Of a DNA stretch of 55,493 bases, positions 33,806 through 44,779 are shown in pieces (positions within the stretch are counted from its first letter, which is position 1; the number at the start of each line of letters is the position of its first letter). The notes under the pieces were generated by a model, which had not been told where the DNA came from, ran no database searches, and was given only the letters and a program-made list of their open reading frames with translations. Source of the stretch: Punctularia strigosozonata HHB-11173 SS5 (taxonomy: Eukaryota; Basidiomycota; Agaricomycetes; Corticiales; Punctulariaceae); contig NW_006767434.1 of the NCBI RefSeq assembly GCF_000264995.1, forward strand, positions 1,090,431-1,145,923, in the 5' to 3' direction. Position numbers and translations under genes: made by a program.

Positions 33806-35449
33806 ATGGGCGCGTTACAATCCCACTTCACGCAGATGTTCCCGCCGAAGCCGACGTGGCGCGTGAACGACATCCCGGACTTGACCGGCAAGGTGCGCGG
33901 CGGGACCTGGTCAGTTGAACACGGGCACAGCGTCTCTGACATTCTTGTGATGTCGGATAGGTGTACATCGTCACCGGAGGCAATTCTGGTATCGGGAAGG
34001 AGACGGTCAAGGCGCGTTTCCCCGAACATGTATTACTGCACGAGTAACTCACACTTTTTCAGGCTCTCCTCGAACACAATGCAAAGGTATAATCCCTTCG
34101 ACGCACTCTCAGTTCCCAGCTCACAACTACTCCACTTGCAGGTCTACCTCGCAGCCAGAGATCAGACCAAAGCCGAGGAAGCCATCAATGAACTGAAACA
34201 AGCTACTGGCAAAGAGGCCATCTTCCTGAAGCTCGACCTCGGCGACTTGCACAGCGTGAAGCAGGCAGCTGAGGAGTTTATTAGGTCTGCTTTTTCTATT
34301 TTGCCTTGAGCGCCAAGAGCCTGACCTTACGATCATATCTTGGTATTCAGTAAGGAGAAGGAGCTTCATGTATTGATCAACAGCGCGTACGTGTTCATTC
34401 GCGCCGCATATAGTGCAGGTTAATTGACACTGTGCATGCTCAGTGGTGTCATGGCCCCTCCGGTCGACATGGTGACCAGCCAAGGTTACGACCTACAGTT
34501 CGGTGAGGCGCATGTTTGCTCCTTAGCCCCGTCCTCCGACTAAATCGCTGCAGGAACCAACGTCCTGGGTACATTAGCCCGCATATACTCCCTCACCTTT
34601 CCCAAACTCAAGCCTCTTCGTTTTGCCTCCAGGTCACTTCTACTTTACTAAGCTCCTTCTCCCCGTTTTGCTCTCGACCACTAAGTCCACTCCGGAGGGC
34701 AAAGTCCGCGTCGTCAACACATCCTCCTCCGCGCACTATCACCCGTTCGGCCCCCCTCTAGACTTTGCCACCTTCAAGGACGGGCCCGCGCGTCGCAAGG
34801 TTCACAAGACCAAGTTGTACGCTCAGAGCAAATTCGTACGTATATGCTCGCTGTTTGCCGTTCAAAAACTTTCATGGATATAGGGCAACATTGTCTTCGC
34901 GAACGAGTTGCAGAAGAGGTACGGGGACCAGGGTATCGTCTCCACCTCTGTCAACCCTGGTGCGTGCTCCACAGGGTCATGCATACGATCAATGTGGGAT
35001 ATTCATCCCCCCTTCCCTCTAGGTAACTTGAAGACCAACATCGGTCAGTTCTCGTATTCGTGAACGTCGCATCCGCGCTGAAGTTCTTATCCGTCGCCAG
35101 CTCGTTACAATGGACCTATTTTCAGTGCCCTCATTGTCAGTGCCCTTTGACTTTTTCCGAATTGCTGCCCCTAACGCCGTGTCTCCGCGCAGCAACCATT
35201 CTTATATCCCGCCCCATACGGCGCGCTCACCCAGCTGTGGGCTGGCACCTCGCCGGAGGGTCTCGAGCTCGGTGGAAAGGTGCGACGATCTCGCCTTGTG
35301 CCCCTCCCTGCCGCGAAGATAACCTAAATTCGTTTTTACAGTATTTGATGCCGTGGGCTCGCGTCGGCGTGCCGTATGCGCCGACGAACGACCCGGCGCT
35401 GGGACGTGATTTGTGGGCGTGGTTGGAGGAGCAGCTCAAGGACCTCTGA
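33806..35449 (+). CDS. Short-chain dehydrogenase/reductase (retinol-dehydrogenase-like), 314 aa, 13 exons
   Basis: The exons are 33806-33892, 33961-34011, 34063-34086, 34142-34284, 34351-34386, 34444-34502, 34554-34568, 34633-34835, 34884-34959, 35023-35043, 35101-35135, 35193-35279 and 35342-35449. All are in phase; intron 2 uses a GC donor where the neighbouring paralogue has GT. The Rossmann motif VTGGNSGIG (about residues 33-41), [19 protein letters not shown] and the active-site YAQSK (Tyr147, Lys151) are complete, then SVNPGNLKT. The first basic residues after the glycine motif ([10 protein letters not shown]) favour NADP(H), an inference. It should reduce or oxidise a carbonyl/alcohol of a lipophilic substrate in the cytosol. 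It is the first of a head-to-tail pair; the second copy is dead. Confidence 0.9.
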
Positions 35450-35930
35450 TTTGGTCGAGATTGGACTTCGGACTGGTCGTCTCCCGAGCTGGGTCCGCGC
35501 GTTCCGGCCTACGATGCTTCCTTGTTGGTCGTGTTTGGACTTGCTGGAGATGCAGTGAACGTTCTGACTGCGGGGATTCGAGAAGCTCGGGAGTCCTGAG
35601 GAAGCTGTTGGGCAATTGGGCTTCATACCGACGCATAACCTTGCCCACGCTTGCGTAACTCTCAGTACGTACGTAACTTGACACACGTCTGTTAGTCTTC
35701 AACCTGATGAATAGTGTTGAGTAAGCAACAAGAACCGTTGCAACCGAGTGCCGCCTTGCTTGCGCGGCTTCGGCTTCTCAGTTTGGCTTCATTGGAACCA
35801 TCATTGACTGCGACTCCGAGGCGGCGAGCGATGTTCACACACTCCGAACTCCTCGCATCCTGGCAATATTCGTCTGGAATATCAATGATGCGTCGTAGTA
35901 CGCGCGCGGGACTCGCACGTCCTTCGCCGT

Positions 35931-35937
35931 TATATAG
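35931..35937 (+). promoter_or_regulatory. TATA-box-like element before the SDR pseudogene
   Basis: TATATAG lies 73 bp upstream of the ATG at 36010, a normal fungal spacing. The promoter may persist although the reading frame is broken. Confidence 0.4.
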
Positions 35938-36009
35938 TTCGCAATCGTTGCCGCATTACTCCAGCATACCGGACTCGTACACCGCTGTTTTCTACGATTC
36001 CAAACGACT

Positions 36010-37688
36010 ATGAGCGGCGTACGCTCTCAATACACCCAGATGTTCCCCCCAAAACCCAAATGGGGTGTGAACGACATCCCGGATTTGACTGGCAAGGTGC
36101 GTAACAGAACACGATCATTCATCGCGTCTGAATGTTCAACAATGCCTTACAGGTGATGATTGTCACCGGTGGCAATTCTGGTATCGGAAAGGAGACAGTC
36201 AAGGTGAGTTTCACAGTATTGGAACTCGTGTGAGCTTACGATGTCAGCGTGAGCTAACAATCTATACATCGCAGGCCCTTCTTGAACACAACGCAAAGGT
36301 ACAACCCGCATGACACAGATCGTACCGTAGCTGACACTCTCCATTCTCGCAGGTTTATCTTGCAGCCAGAGATCCGAGAAGGCACAGGAGGCCATCAACG
36401 ATTTGAAGCAAGCCACAGGTAAAGAGGCCATCTTCCTCAGGCTTGACCTTGGCGACTTGCATAGCGTCAAGCAGGCAGCGGAAGAGTTCATCAGGTCGGT
36501 CTTTCTGCTGCGTCGGGACTCGTCACGGCATCCGAGCTAACATGCAATGTTCGGCATGCAGCAAGAAGCAGCAGCTGCACGTACTATTCAACAGCGCGTG
36601 AGTGCTCGCTTGCCTTGTATTTATGCGAATCTGTTGAATCATCGGCGTTTCAGTGGTGTCATGATGTGTCCCCTAGACATGCTGACCGCCCAAGGCTACG
36701 ACCTGCAATTCGGTCAGTCGCATAATACCACCCCAACTACGCATGATCTCCTCATATCTTCACGTTAGGAACCAACGTGTTGGGTACGTTAGCCTGCATA
36801 TAACACTTTCTATATATCACGAGTGATTATCCACAACATCTCTTCCAGGCCACTTCTACTTCACCAAACTCCTGCTTCCTATTCTACCCCCCACTGCCAA
36901 ATTTACACCGGAGGGCAAGGTCCGCGTCGTCAACATGTCCTCCTCAGCGCACTACAACCCGTTGGGTCCCCCGTTGAACCTCGCCACGCTCAAGGACGGC
37001 CCAGCCCGCCGGAAGCTGAGTACGGCCAAGTTGTACGCATAGAGCAAATTCGTGCGTCGCATTTCCCATTCCCTCGTTCGTAGGCCCTTCGCGAGTGTTA
37101 ATTGGAAGGTCTGGTGAACATAGGGTACTGTCGTCTTTGCGAACGAGCTGCAGAGACGATACGGCGACCAAGGCATTGTTTCCACCTCTGTAAACCCCGG
37201 TATGTGCTCCGACCGATGATGAATTGCACACGACATGACCGATGCTCATTTTGCCCCGTTCTGCCCAGGAAACCTGAAAACTAACCTCAGTTAGTTCTCT
37301 TATTCTTGAGGATCGCGTCGGCGCTCATTGATGTATCACCAGCACGCTACAGTGGCTCTGTCTTCAAAGCCGTCACCGTGAGCGACCTTCATGTTGTTTA
37401 CTCCATTTCCCGCTGCTGACGCTCTCCCACAAAGCAACCACTGCTGTTCCCGGCTTCCTACGGCGCTCTTACGCAGCTCTGGGCCGGCACCTCGCCGGAG
37501 GGTCGCGAGCTCGGCGGCAAGGTGCGGTGTTATCTTTCACGCTCATCAGATGCTATTGACGAGTGTTTCCGACCTCGCAGTATCTGATACCATGGGCTCG
37601 GGTCGGCGTTCCGTATGCACCAGCAAACGATCCGGCGCGAGGACGAGATCTGTGGGCATGGATGGAGGAGCAGATAAAGGACATGTAA
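36010..37688 (+). pseudogene. Broken tandem copy of the short-chain dehydrogenase
   Basis: The exon layout copies the upstream gene: 36010-36096, 36153-36203, 36275-36298, then an exon from 36353 and so on to the stop at 37686-37688. The N-terminus ([18 protein letters not shown]) and VTGGNSGIG are intact. Within the fourth exon, near 36372-36378, one base is missing relative to the first copy, which shifts frame after AARD. Independently, codon TAG at 37040-37042 replaces the CAG of the YAQSK motif, ending the protein between the catalytic Tyr and Lys. Downstream exons otherwise remain conserved ([31 protein letters not shown]). Two disabling changes with good conservation elsewhere suggest recent loss. 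A base-calling error could explain one change but hardly both. Confidence 0.85.
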
Positions 37689-37824
37689 ATCTCCCTGTCA
37701 TCGCGGATGCTGGACATTGCTGAAGTGATGCACGGCTTATTCGCGCCCTGCAGTCATCGAAATCCTGATCAAATATGATGTTATGTACCCATTCACATTG
37801 TTCAACCTTGCGATGCGCGCCACC

Positions 37825-39067
37825 TCATGCGACTTCCTGGGGATGCACAACCAGCTTCACGCCGCTGACTTTGTCCTGGCGCAGCAGCTCCAATCCAGCC
37901 GGGATAGCTGGTAGACCACCCGGGATTACTTGCACGCGATTCGGCTGGCGAATCCAACGTAGACATGTCAAAATTCCCCCCGTTGCGGTGGCAATAGCAA
38001 CCCACCTTGATTGAGCCATCCCGCAACCACTGGCCAAGGTGCGCATACAATTCGCGCCCTGCCTCATCCTCCTCGAGTTCTTTGAAGCTCAGGTTGCCTT
38101 TCACCCACACGAGTTCTTTGCCGTCCTGGCCGTGCACAACTCCGTCGGGCGGCGCTAACACCACCACAAACTGCCCGCCAGGCGCTACGAGCGACCATCC
38201 TACCTTCTGAGTGTCGGCGGTGCTGACGGCGTCGTAGGCGATCTTGATCGAATCCGGCGTAATCTTCAGTACTTCCGCGCGGAGGCTGTCGGCGGGGAGC
38301 GAGCGTGAGAGGACGTGCGTTGCGCCGAGGGATTTGAGGTAGTCGGTGTGCCTCTCGGATGCGGTGGCGATGATCGGAGAAAATCCGGATACTTTGGCGA
38401 GTTGGATCACTGAAGGAGGATGAAATTCGGTTAGCTTATCGGTTGTGGGCTATACAAGGAGACCCCACCGAATTGGCCAACGGAGGTGGAACCGCCGAGC
38501 ACGACGAATGGCTGACCATCGTACGGTGCAGGGACTTGCCAGAACGGCGTCAGCTCGGCGCCTCCGGCCAGCTTCTTGTTGAACAGCGCGACGAAGGCCG
38601 TGCCGAGCGCGAGCGGGATAGACGCTGCCTCGTCCAAAGACACGTTGGGTGGGATCCTCACCGCGCGGGCCCCGGGAACGAGGGCATACCGCTGGAAGGT
38701 CCCGCGCGCGTTCTTAAGCATTCCCTGCCATACACTGTGATCGGGATCAGCACTTAAATCCATGACGGGCATAATGAAAGGGACAAGCAAGGCAGTCCTA
38801 CATCTTATCGTCCTTCTGGACGTTGGTGACGCCCTCGCCAACCTGCTCGACGACCCCTGCAGCATCCGAGCCCAGGATAGCGGGGTATTGTACGAACTCC
38901 TGATAGACTCCTGGGGCTTGGATCTTCCACTCGAGCGGGTTGAGGGCTGCTGCTTCTACCCGGGCAAGGACTTCACCGGGGCCAGGAACAGGAACGGGAG
39001 TGTCCTGCACGGCGAACTCGCCGTTCTTGGTCAAGAGGAAGAGAGCTTTCTGTTCTGCCAAGGCCAT
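37825..39067 (-). CDS. MDR-family NADP-dependent oxidoreductase A (zinc-free, ToxD/enoyl-reductase-like), 351 aa
   Basis: The exons are 39067-38802, 38734-38469, 38409-38006 and 37944-37825. The GroES-like N-terminal domain runs from MALAEQKALFLL through PVPGPGEVLARVEAAALNP and GSDAAGVVEQVGEGV. The nucleotide-binding domain has VVLGGSTSVGQFG, then GFSPIIATASE and LGATHVLSRSL. The C-terminus is VSGVKLVVHPQEVA. There is no catalytic or structural zinc-cysteine set, so this is the quinone/enoyl reductase side of the MDR superfamily, using NADPH to reduce an activated double bond. It lies tail-to-tail with the SDR pseudogene (136 bp) and head-to-head with copy B. Most similar to copy C by eye: both have KI.APGVYQ.F.QYP.ILGSD. 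The substrate is unknown. Confidence 0.9.
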
Positions 39068-39128
39068 TGTTCAGGTTATGCAGACTTTAGGATTGATACT
39101 GAATTTTCGCTCAAACTTAGGACGAGCA

Positions 39129-39134
39129 TTATAT
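39129..39134 (-). promoter_or_regulatory. TATA-like element before oxidoreductase A
   Basis: On the minus strand this reads ATATAA within GGGATATAATG, about 62 bp upstream of the ATG at 39067. Support comes from spacing and sequence only. Confidence 0.3.
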
Positions 39135-39269
39135 CCCGTCACGTTATCGCAGACTATAGGATATGGATCGAGATTAGGTTCGTGCGCTGACAAAGACTGG
39201 GTCAGTATGGATCAAGATTGACAAACCAACGTACCTACTGCAAGACGACGTGCCATCACAATGTATAGT

Positions 39270-39297
39270 AAGGCGACGAGCGGTGGGAGGATTGCGC
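39270..39297 (+). promoter_or_regulatory. Conserved upstream element of oxidoreductase A (matches that of C)
   Basis: AAGGCGACGAGCG followed four bases later by GAGGATTGCGC lies 203 bp upstream of the A start codon. The same 28-bp stretch, 25 of 28 identical, lies 200 bp upstream of paralogue C at 42846-42873. It may be a regulatory site or simply a remnant of the duplication. Confidence 0.5.
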
Positions 39298-39928
39298 CAC
39301 TGGGTCACTAAGGCTGTGAGGCGAGAAGCGCTCGAGGAGAACTTCTCGGCTCGCTCAGGGCAAATTCACAGAACACCAACATCTCATATTATTTCAGGGA
39401 AAGGACGGACCGTGAGTTGAGGTCGACGTCAATCTTTGGGCTGAGCGGCTGGGGGTGAAAAGCTTGACTTGGATAATAGTCAGGCAGGGGTTTGTGTGAG
39501 TGTGAGTATGAGAAGTAGCCTGAGGAGCCCGCACGTTTGTGTGGCGTTGCTTGGCGCCACCCCAGGGTCAGCTCTCCAAACTACTACGGGCTACAGCCAT
39601 CTCCATCCAAGCTAATCGGCGGTTGCGATGTTAGCGTTGACAAAGATTCTGTCACCGCTATTTCAGCACTAACAAAGCTGCATATATCAGGCGCAAGTCT
39701 ACCCATACACGCCAGGAACAAGGTGGCATATGGTGGGAGGATGAATCGGCACAATCTCAGTTCTCCCGCAGCGCAGTTGTCGACGGAACCTTTGTCTGAT
39801 GTGGATTACAGGGTAGCTACTGGGTATCCACCCTTAGTCGTTCTTTCTAGGCACGGATGGGTCCCATGCCGCTGGAAGCCGGCAAGAATTTCCCGGGCTA
39901 AATGGCATAGGAGCGCGCGAGTCGAGTC

Positions 39929-39935
39929 TATATAG
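39929..39935 (+). promoter_or_regulatory. TATA-box-like element before oxidoreductase B
   Basis: TATATAG lies about 54 bp upstream of the ATG at 39989, inside the divergent A/B promoter. Confidence 0.4.
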
Positions 39936-39988
39936 ACGTCCTCGAATGAGTGCAAGCTCCATCTCAGCGTCGATATCGGATCTTCACT

Positions 39989-41235
39989 ATGACCCCAAAA
40001 ACACAGAAGGCTCTCTTTGTCGTATCGGAAGGGGGCTCATTCGCTGTCCAGACCACCACTGTACCCTCTCCCGGTCCTGGCGAAATACTTGCTAAGGTGG
40101 AAGCAACGGGACTCAACCCAGTGGACTGGAAGATCAAGTTCCTCTACCATGAATGGATCAACTGGATCCAATATCCCGCGATACTGGGCATTGACGGCGC
40201 GGGCGTCGTCGACGCGGTTGGAGAGGGTGTCTCGAATCTCAAGATAGGCGATCCGATGTGCATACCATTCTCAGAATACGATGCTATACACTGACTTAGT
40301 TTCGTGATAGCTTATGGCAGGGAGTGCATGGGAATGAGCGTACGACGTTCCAGCAGTATGCGCTCGTGACTGCCGAACTCGCCGCAAAAATTCCTTCCAA
40401 TATGAGCGTCGATGAGGCGGCGTCCATCCCATTGACCCTCGGTACTGCCTTCCTCGGGATGTACAACAAGAAGAAGGACGGTCCTGGAGGCGGAGCAGGA
40501 TTAACGCCCTTCTGGAAGTCAACCACCGCGTATGCCGGTCAACCGTTCGTTGTGCTGGGCGGCGCTACTTCCACTGGCCAGTTCGGTAAGTGTATATTTG
40601 CCTATGCCCAATCTTATCATGGCGAGGTGCTGACCATAGACGCTAGCTATCCAGCTTGCCAGACTGTCTGGTTTCTCACCGATCATCGTCACGGCGTCCG
40701 AAAAGCATGTTGAACATCTCAAGTCGCTTGGCGCCACGCACGTCCTCCCTCGCTCTCTATCTGACGATGGGCTCGCTGCCGAGATTAGCAAGGTCACGCC
40801 ACAACCGCTCAAACTTGTTTTTGATACCGTTAGCATCGCCGAGACGCAGAAGACCGGGTTGTCGCTCGTCGTCCCGGGCGGACAGTTGATCCTCGTGCTG
40901 CCACCCATAGAAGGCGTGGTACACGGCCGAGACGGCAAGGAGCTCGTGCGTACCACCGGGAATGTGAACTTCACCGGCCAGGGAGAGGTCGGACGAGAGC
41001 TGTATGCGCGTCTCACTCAACTCCTGCAGGACGGGTGGATCAAGGTGAAGCCAATTTGTCCTATCCCGTACATCATAGTGCGTACAACTCACTGATGCCC
41101 CACGTTCTCTGTTAGCCGCTTCGTATTCAAGTGGTTCCCGGTGGACTAGCGGGTATTCCGGATGGACTGGAATTACTTCGCCTGGATAAAGTCGGCGGTA
41201 TCAGACTGATCGCGCATCCTCAGGAAACCGCTTAA
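39989..41235 (+). CDS. MDR-family NADP-dependent oxidoreductase B, 353 aa
   Basis: The exons are 39989-40257, 40311-40585, 40647-41044 and 41116-41235, matching the plan of its four paralogues. It begins MTPKTQKALFVV and has PSPGPGEILAKVEATGLNP, DGAGVVDAVGEGV and LWQGVHGNERTTFQQYALV. The nucleotide fold follows (VVLGGATSTGQF, GFSPIIVTASE, LGATHVLPRSL), then GGIRLIAHPQETA. Closest to copy D by eye (shared FVV, GEIL, ILWQGV). Like the others it lacks zinc ligands and a signal peptide, and should be a cytosolic NADPH-dependent double-bond or quinone reductase. It is divergent from A and convergent with C; the B-C stop codons are 165 bp apart. Confidence 0.9.
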
Positions 41236-41400
41236 CTTATGATGTGCTGTATAGCTGCAGCTCGTTTCACGGCGAAAAAAGAGAAATGTTAACCTCTTCA
41301 CTGTTGTGCATAAGATATCGGACAGACTGAAACATCGACAACTACGTACTAACATGGGACGGTTCCTGGTATTGGATAAAGAACACAGTGACGGAACCAC

Positions 41401-42646
41401 TTATGCTGTCTCCTGAGGATGTACAATCAGTTTCACGCCGCTGACCTTGCCCTGTTGCAACAGGTCGAGCCCGCCCGGAATAGCCGCAAGACCACCAGGC
41501 AGCACTTCCACGCGATTCGGCTGATACGAAGGAGAGAGACTATCAGCTATGATAATAGGCACAGAGCCCGTTGTGGATTACCTTGATAGAGCCATCCTGA
41601 AGCAGCTGGCCAAGGTGCTTGTACAGCTCGCGCCCTAGCTCCTTCTGACCCAGGATGTGCACGTTTCCTGCCGGCGCGACAATCCGCTTTCCGTCCTCGC
41701 CATCCACGATGCCTTCGACGGGTGGCAAAAGCACGACGAGTGTCCCGCCTGGAGCGAGGAGCGACCAGCCGGTCTTCTGTGTACTAGCGACGCTGACGGC
41801 CTCGAAAACGATCTTGAGCGGGTCCGGCGTGATCTTGCGGATTTCGGTGGCAAGAGCATCATCGGAGAGCGAGCGCGGAAGGATATGTGTGGCCCCGAGA
41901 GATCGCAGGAAGCCTGCGTGTTTCTCGGATGCGGTGGTTATGATCGGGGAAAAGCCCGATAACCGCGCGAGCTGGATAGCTGGCGTCCAACCTGAGTACA
42001 CGGATCGCGAGACATAGGATCTTTTTTCTTGCGCTACTCACCGTATTGGCCAACAGCGGTCGCACCGCCTATCGCGACAAACGGTTGCCCTGCATAGGCG
42101 GTAGACGACTGCCAGAACGGGGTCAGCTCCGCGCCACCACGATCGCCTGCCTTCTTGTACAGGCCAAGGAAGGCCGTTGAGAGCCCGAGCGGGACGGACG
42201 CGGCCTCGTCGATAGTCACGTTCTCAGGGATCTTCGCCGCATGCTCGGCGGAGACCAGCGCGTACTGCTGGAATGTGCCGTACTCCTTCTTGAATTGGCC
42301 CTGGAACAAACTACATGGCCGCGGTCAGCGCTCAGATTTCACGGGGATCTCGAAATAAGAATCGGGAGACGGGAACGTACAGCTTATCCCCCTCCTGCAA
42401 GTGAGCCACGCCTTCGCCGACTTGCTCCACGACGCCGGCGCCATCCGATCCCAGGATCCCTGGGTACTGGATGAAGTTCTGGTAGACGCCAGGGGCCCTT
42501 ATCTTCCAGTCGACAGGATTGAGCGCCGCCGCTTCCAGTCGGACAAGAACCTCGCCGGGGCCGGGAGAAGGAACATTCGTGTTTTGAACAGCAAAGTCCC
42601 CGCCCTTCGATAAGAGAAAGAGCGCCTTTTGCTGGATAGGGGCCAT
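41401..42646 (-). CDS. MDR-family NADP-dependent oxidoreductase C, 350 aa
   Basis: The exons are 42646-42381, 42310-42042, 41979-41582 and 41520-41401, GT-AG and in phase. The N-terminus MAPIQQKALFLLSKGGDFAV leads to PSPGPGEVLVRLEAAALNP and GSDGAGVVEQVGEGV. The second exon has KKEYGTFQQYALVSAEHAAK and a slightly shorter loop (YKKAGDRGGAELTPF). The cofactor motif is VAIGGATAVGQY, where Tyr replaces the Phe of its paralogues. It ends SGVKLIVHPQETA. It pairs with A in sequence and in its upstream element, supporting an A-B to C-D block duplication. Function is as for the other copies, and its promoter side now carries the MITE. Confidence 0.9.
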
Positions 42647-42845
42647 GTTTAGAGATGCGAACTTCAAGGTGGATGCGTCAATATGGCGGACGTAATAAGC
42701 GGGTCAATGCATGCTATAATAGGTTACAAGTCGGATCGGCGGCAGAGCCCGGTGACCAATACGGGAGATAAGCATAGGCTTCGCTCCATCGCTTGAATAA
42801 GCAATCACAGATCCCGAGGGAAAAGCTCAGGGCGGATTGCAAAGC

Positions 42846-42873
42846 AAGGCGACGAGCGCCAGGAGGATTGCGC
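42846..42873 (+). promoter_or_regulatory. Conserved upstream element of oxidoreductase C (matches that of A)
   Basis: AAGGCGACGAGCG plus GAGGATTGCGC lies 200 bp upstream of the C start codon, the counterpart of 39270-39297. A further match, AGAAGCGCTCG, follows about 40 bp away in both places. Confidence 0.5.
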
Positions 42874-43274
42874 GACCGCGCGTCCGAGGGTGTGTCCAGA
42901 CGTCAACCAGAAGCGCTCGTGAAAATCCAGGGTTCATTACTCCGGTTCGGATCGCAGAGGGGCACAGCCGGCGAGCGAGGTTGCAGGAAGGCGTCGCGGA
43001 GACAGGGTCAGGCCCTTCAGGCCCTGTCGAGTGGTTCGATATGATGCAAGCGCAGAAAGCCAGGCCAGATAAGCTTTTAGGATGCATAGATACTTAGCCT
43101 CAATCCCGATGGGTGATATGAGATGGACGGCCACAGTCTGAAGCTTCAGCTAGGGCAGCGCTTCGACATCATCGGCTCTCGTAAGTCCTCGACATTCGAG
43201 GCCGCAGGACCGATGTTCAAACGTTCAAGGTTAGCCTGCCGTCGCCTGGCAGAGAGGCCCAGGCACGTGGTCTA

Positions 43275-43945
43275 CAGTGATCCACCATTCCTCTGGACAG
43301 CACCACTCCCTTGGACACGGGCTAATTTCTCTACATCGCCGGACTCTTGCCTCTTAATTATTTTTCCATATATACCTCCAATGGATCCTCACCATCTCTT
43401 GTAGCCCGATAGACAATATGTTGTGTTTTACTCGAATGAAAAATCGAAAACACTGTGGTGGCTGTGCTGTTCAATTTTATCTGGGCTCTGAGGGGTTTGT
43501 GAGCTACTGTACAACAAATCAGTGTACATATTCAGATTCAGGAGTGTTGAAAGCACTATCTGCAATTGAGTTCATGAGGGTACATATATTGATGGGCCCA
43601 ATATCGCTCCAGGTTTCTGCAAGCTTCGGCGGAGCAGGAGCAAAGGCAGCCATGTGACTGTCGGGTAACCTCAGAAAGCTTTCCCGCGCTCACTCCGGCA
43701 ATACGGCAAAGTCACAAACGGTGTGGGAAAACCACTGTCCAGAGGAACGGTAAAGTGGCTGTGAGGGGGTCACTCGTATTATGACTCTCAGAATTTTTGT
43801 AGGATACCTACTACTCCAAAAAAAATTGGGCAGATGGGCAAGATGTACGGCTAACTAATGATACTAAGTTGAAGAAGAATGAGAGCCTATGGGGAGAGAA
43901 ATGCGCAATACAGTTTTTGCTGTCCAAGGGAACGGTGGATCACTG
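43275..43945. mobile_element. Non-autonomous Tc1/mariner-type DNA element (MITE), 671 bp, with 28-bp TIRs and TA target duplication
   Basis: The left end CAGTGATCCACCATTCCTCT at 43275 continues TGGACAGCA. The right end at 43918-43945 is its reverse complement with three changes (25 of 28 match). TA dinucleotides flank both ends (43273-43274 and 43946-43947), as produced by Tc1/mariner transposases, whose ends often begin CAGTG. An internal inverted match to the TIR core (CTGTCCAGAGGAACGGT) lies near 43736. No transposase is encoded; the longest frame, about 80 codons, has no domain. The element sits in the divergent promoter between oxidoreductases C and D, so it may affect their expression. 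Confidence 0.9.
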
Positions 43946-43947
43946 TA

Positions 43948-44779
43948 ATAAGCGCGTTGTGTGTGGTGTTGTTTGGCTAGGTCAGCGCCAGCTCTGTTCC
44001 CCGCGTCGTCGGGTCGAAGGTCGTTGACAGTTCTTTGCTCCGACTTCGTGAATCTATTCCGCAGGGCTGAATATGAATATCACGGCACTCTTGCGACGAC
44101 TAGCTATTTGAGCTACTCCATCAGATCGACTGCGTCAGAGTCTTATATGTTATGTCGTTGCTGAAGGAAATCGGTCCGCCACGCCTCGAACCAGGCGATG
44201 TACAGAGTGGACATTGTCGTTGCCCCGGGATCATGCTAGGCATCGAACTATCCCTTGTACTCGAAACTTTTACTCGTTGTAGGATTGGCATCGGTCAGTC
44301 ATCAGTCATCATGACCCGCATTAAGTCTGACCTTCCAGGCGCCAGGACCCGGGGGCTAGCTAACACCCGGAACTTAGGGAAACTAGCACCACAGCACTCT
44401 GCTACTCCGTATGTCTTCTTGTCGTGGACAGGATGAGTGGTGAAGTTTTCAATCTCTGCTGTTTCCACCATACGTCGATATCCCTCTTTCAGGCAGGACA
44501 GTAGCGGCGAACATGAATCCAACGTAGATTTGCCGATCACAAATGCTTCCAAGCCCATCAGTCGACGCAGGGTTCGCGAATCGTATCCATGCACGCGCAA
44601 TGAACCGCGGCACGGCAGCACGGGTCGTCTCCTGCTGACATATCAAGCTACAGCGTCTTTGTCAGCGTTGTTGCGGTGGTAGCAGGTTCACGCGCAATGG
44701 CGTATACGGTGTTCATACCCCGTGCCATTTTGCATTTAAGTCCGTGCAACAGTTCAGCCGAGCGCGCACATACGTTGAT
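43948..44779. other. Promoter side of oxidoreductase D, no gene seen
   Basis: This stretch between the MITE and copy D has no supported coding region. ATTTAAG near 44734 is the nearest TATA-like sequence to the D start codon, about 45 bp away. Confidence 0.4.

Noticed and set aside
44150-44300. tRNA-like sequence with CTCGAACCAGG
   Set aside because: The B-box-like word is not accompanied by an A-box or a cloverleaf with paired acceptor stem.
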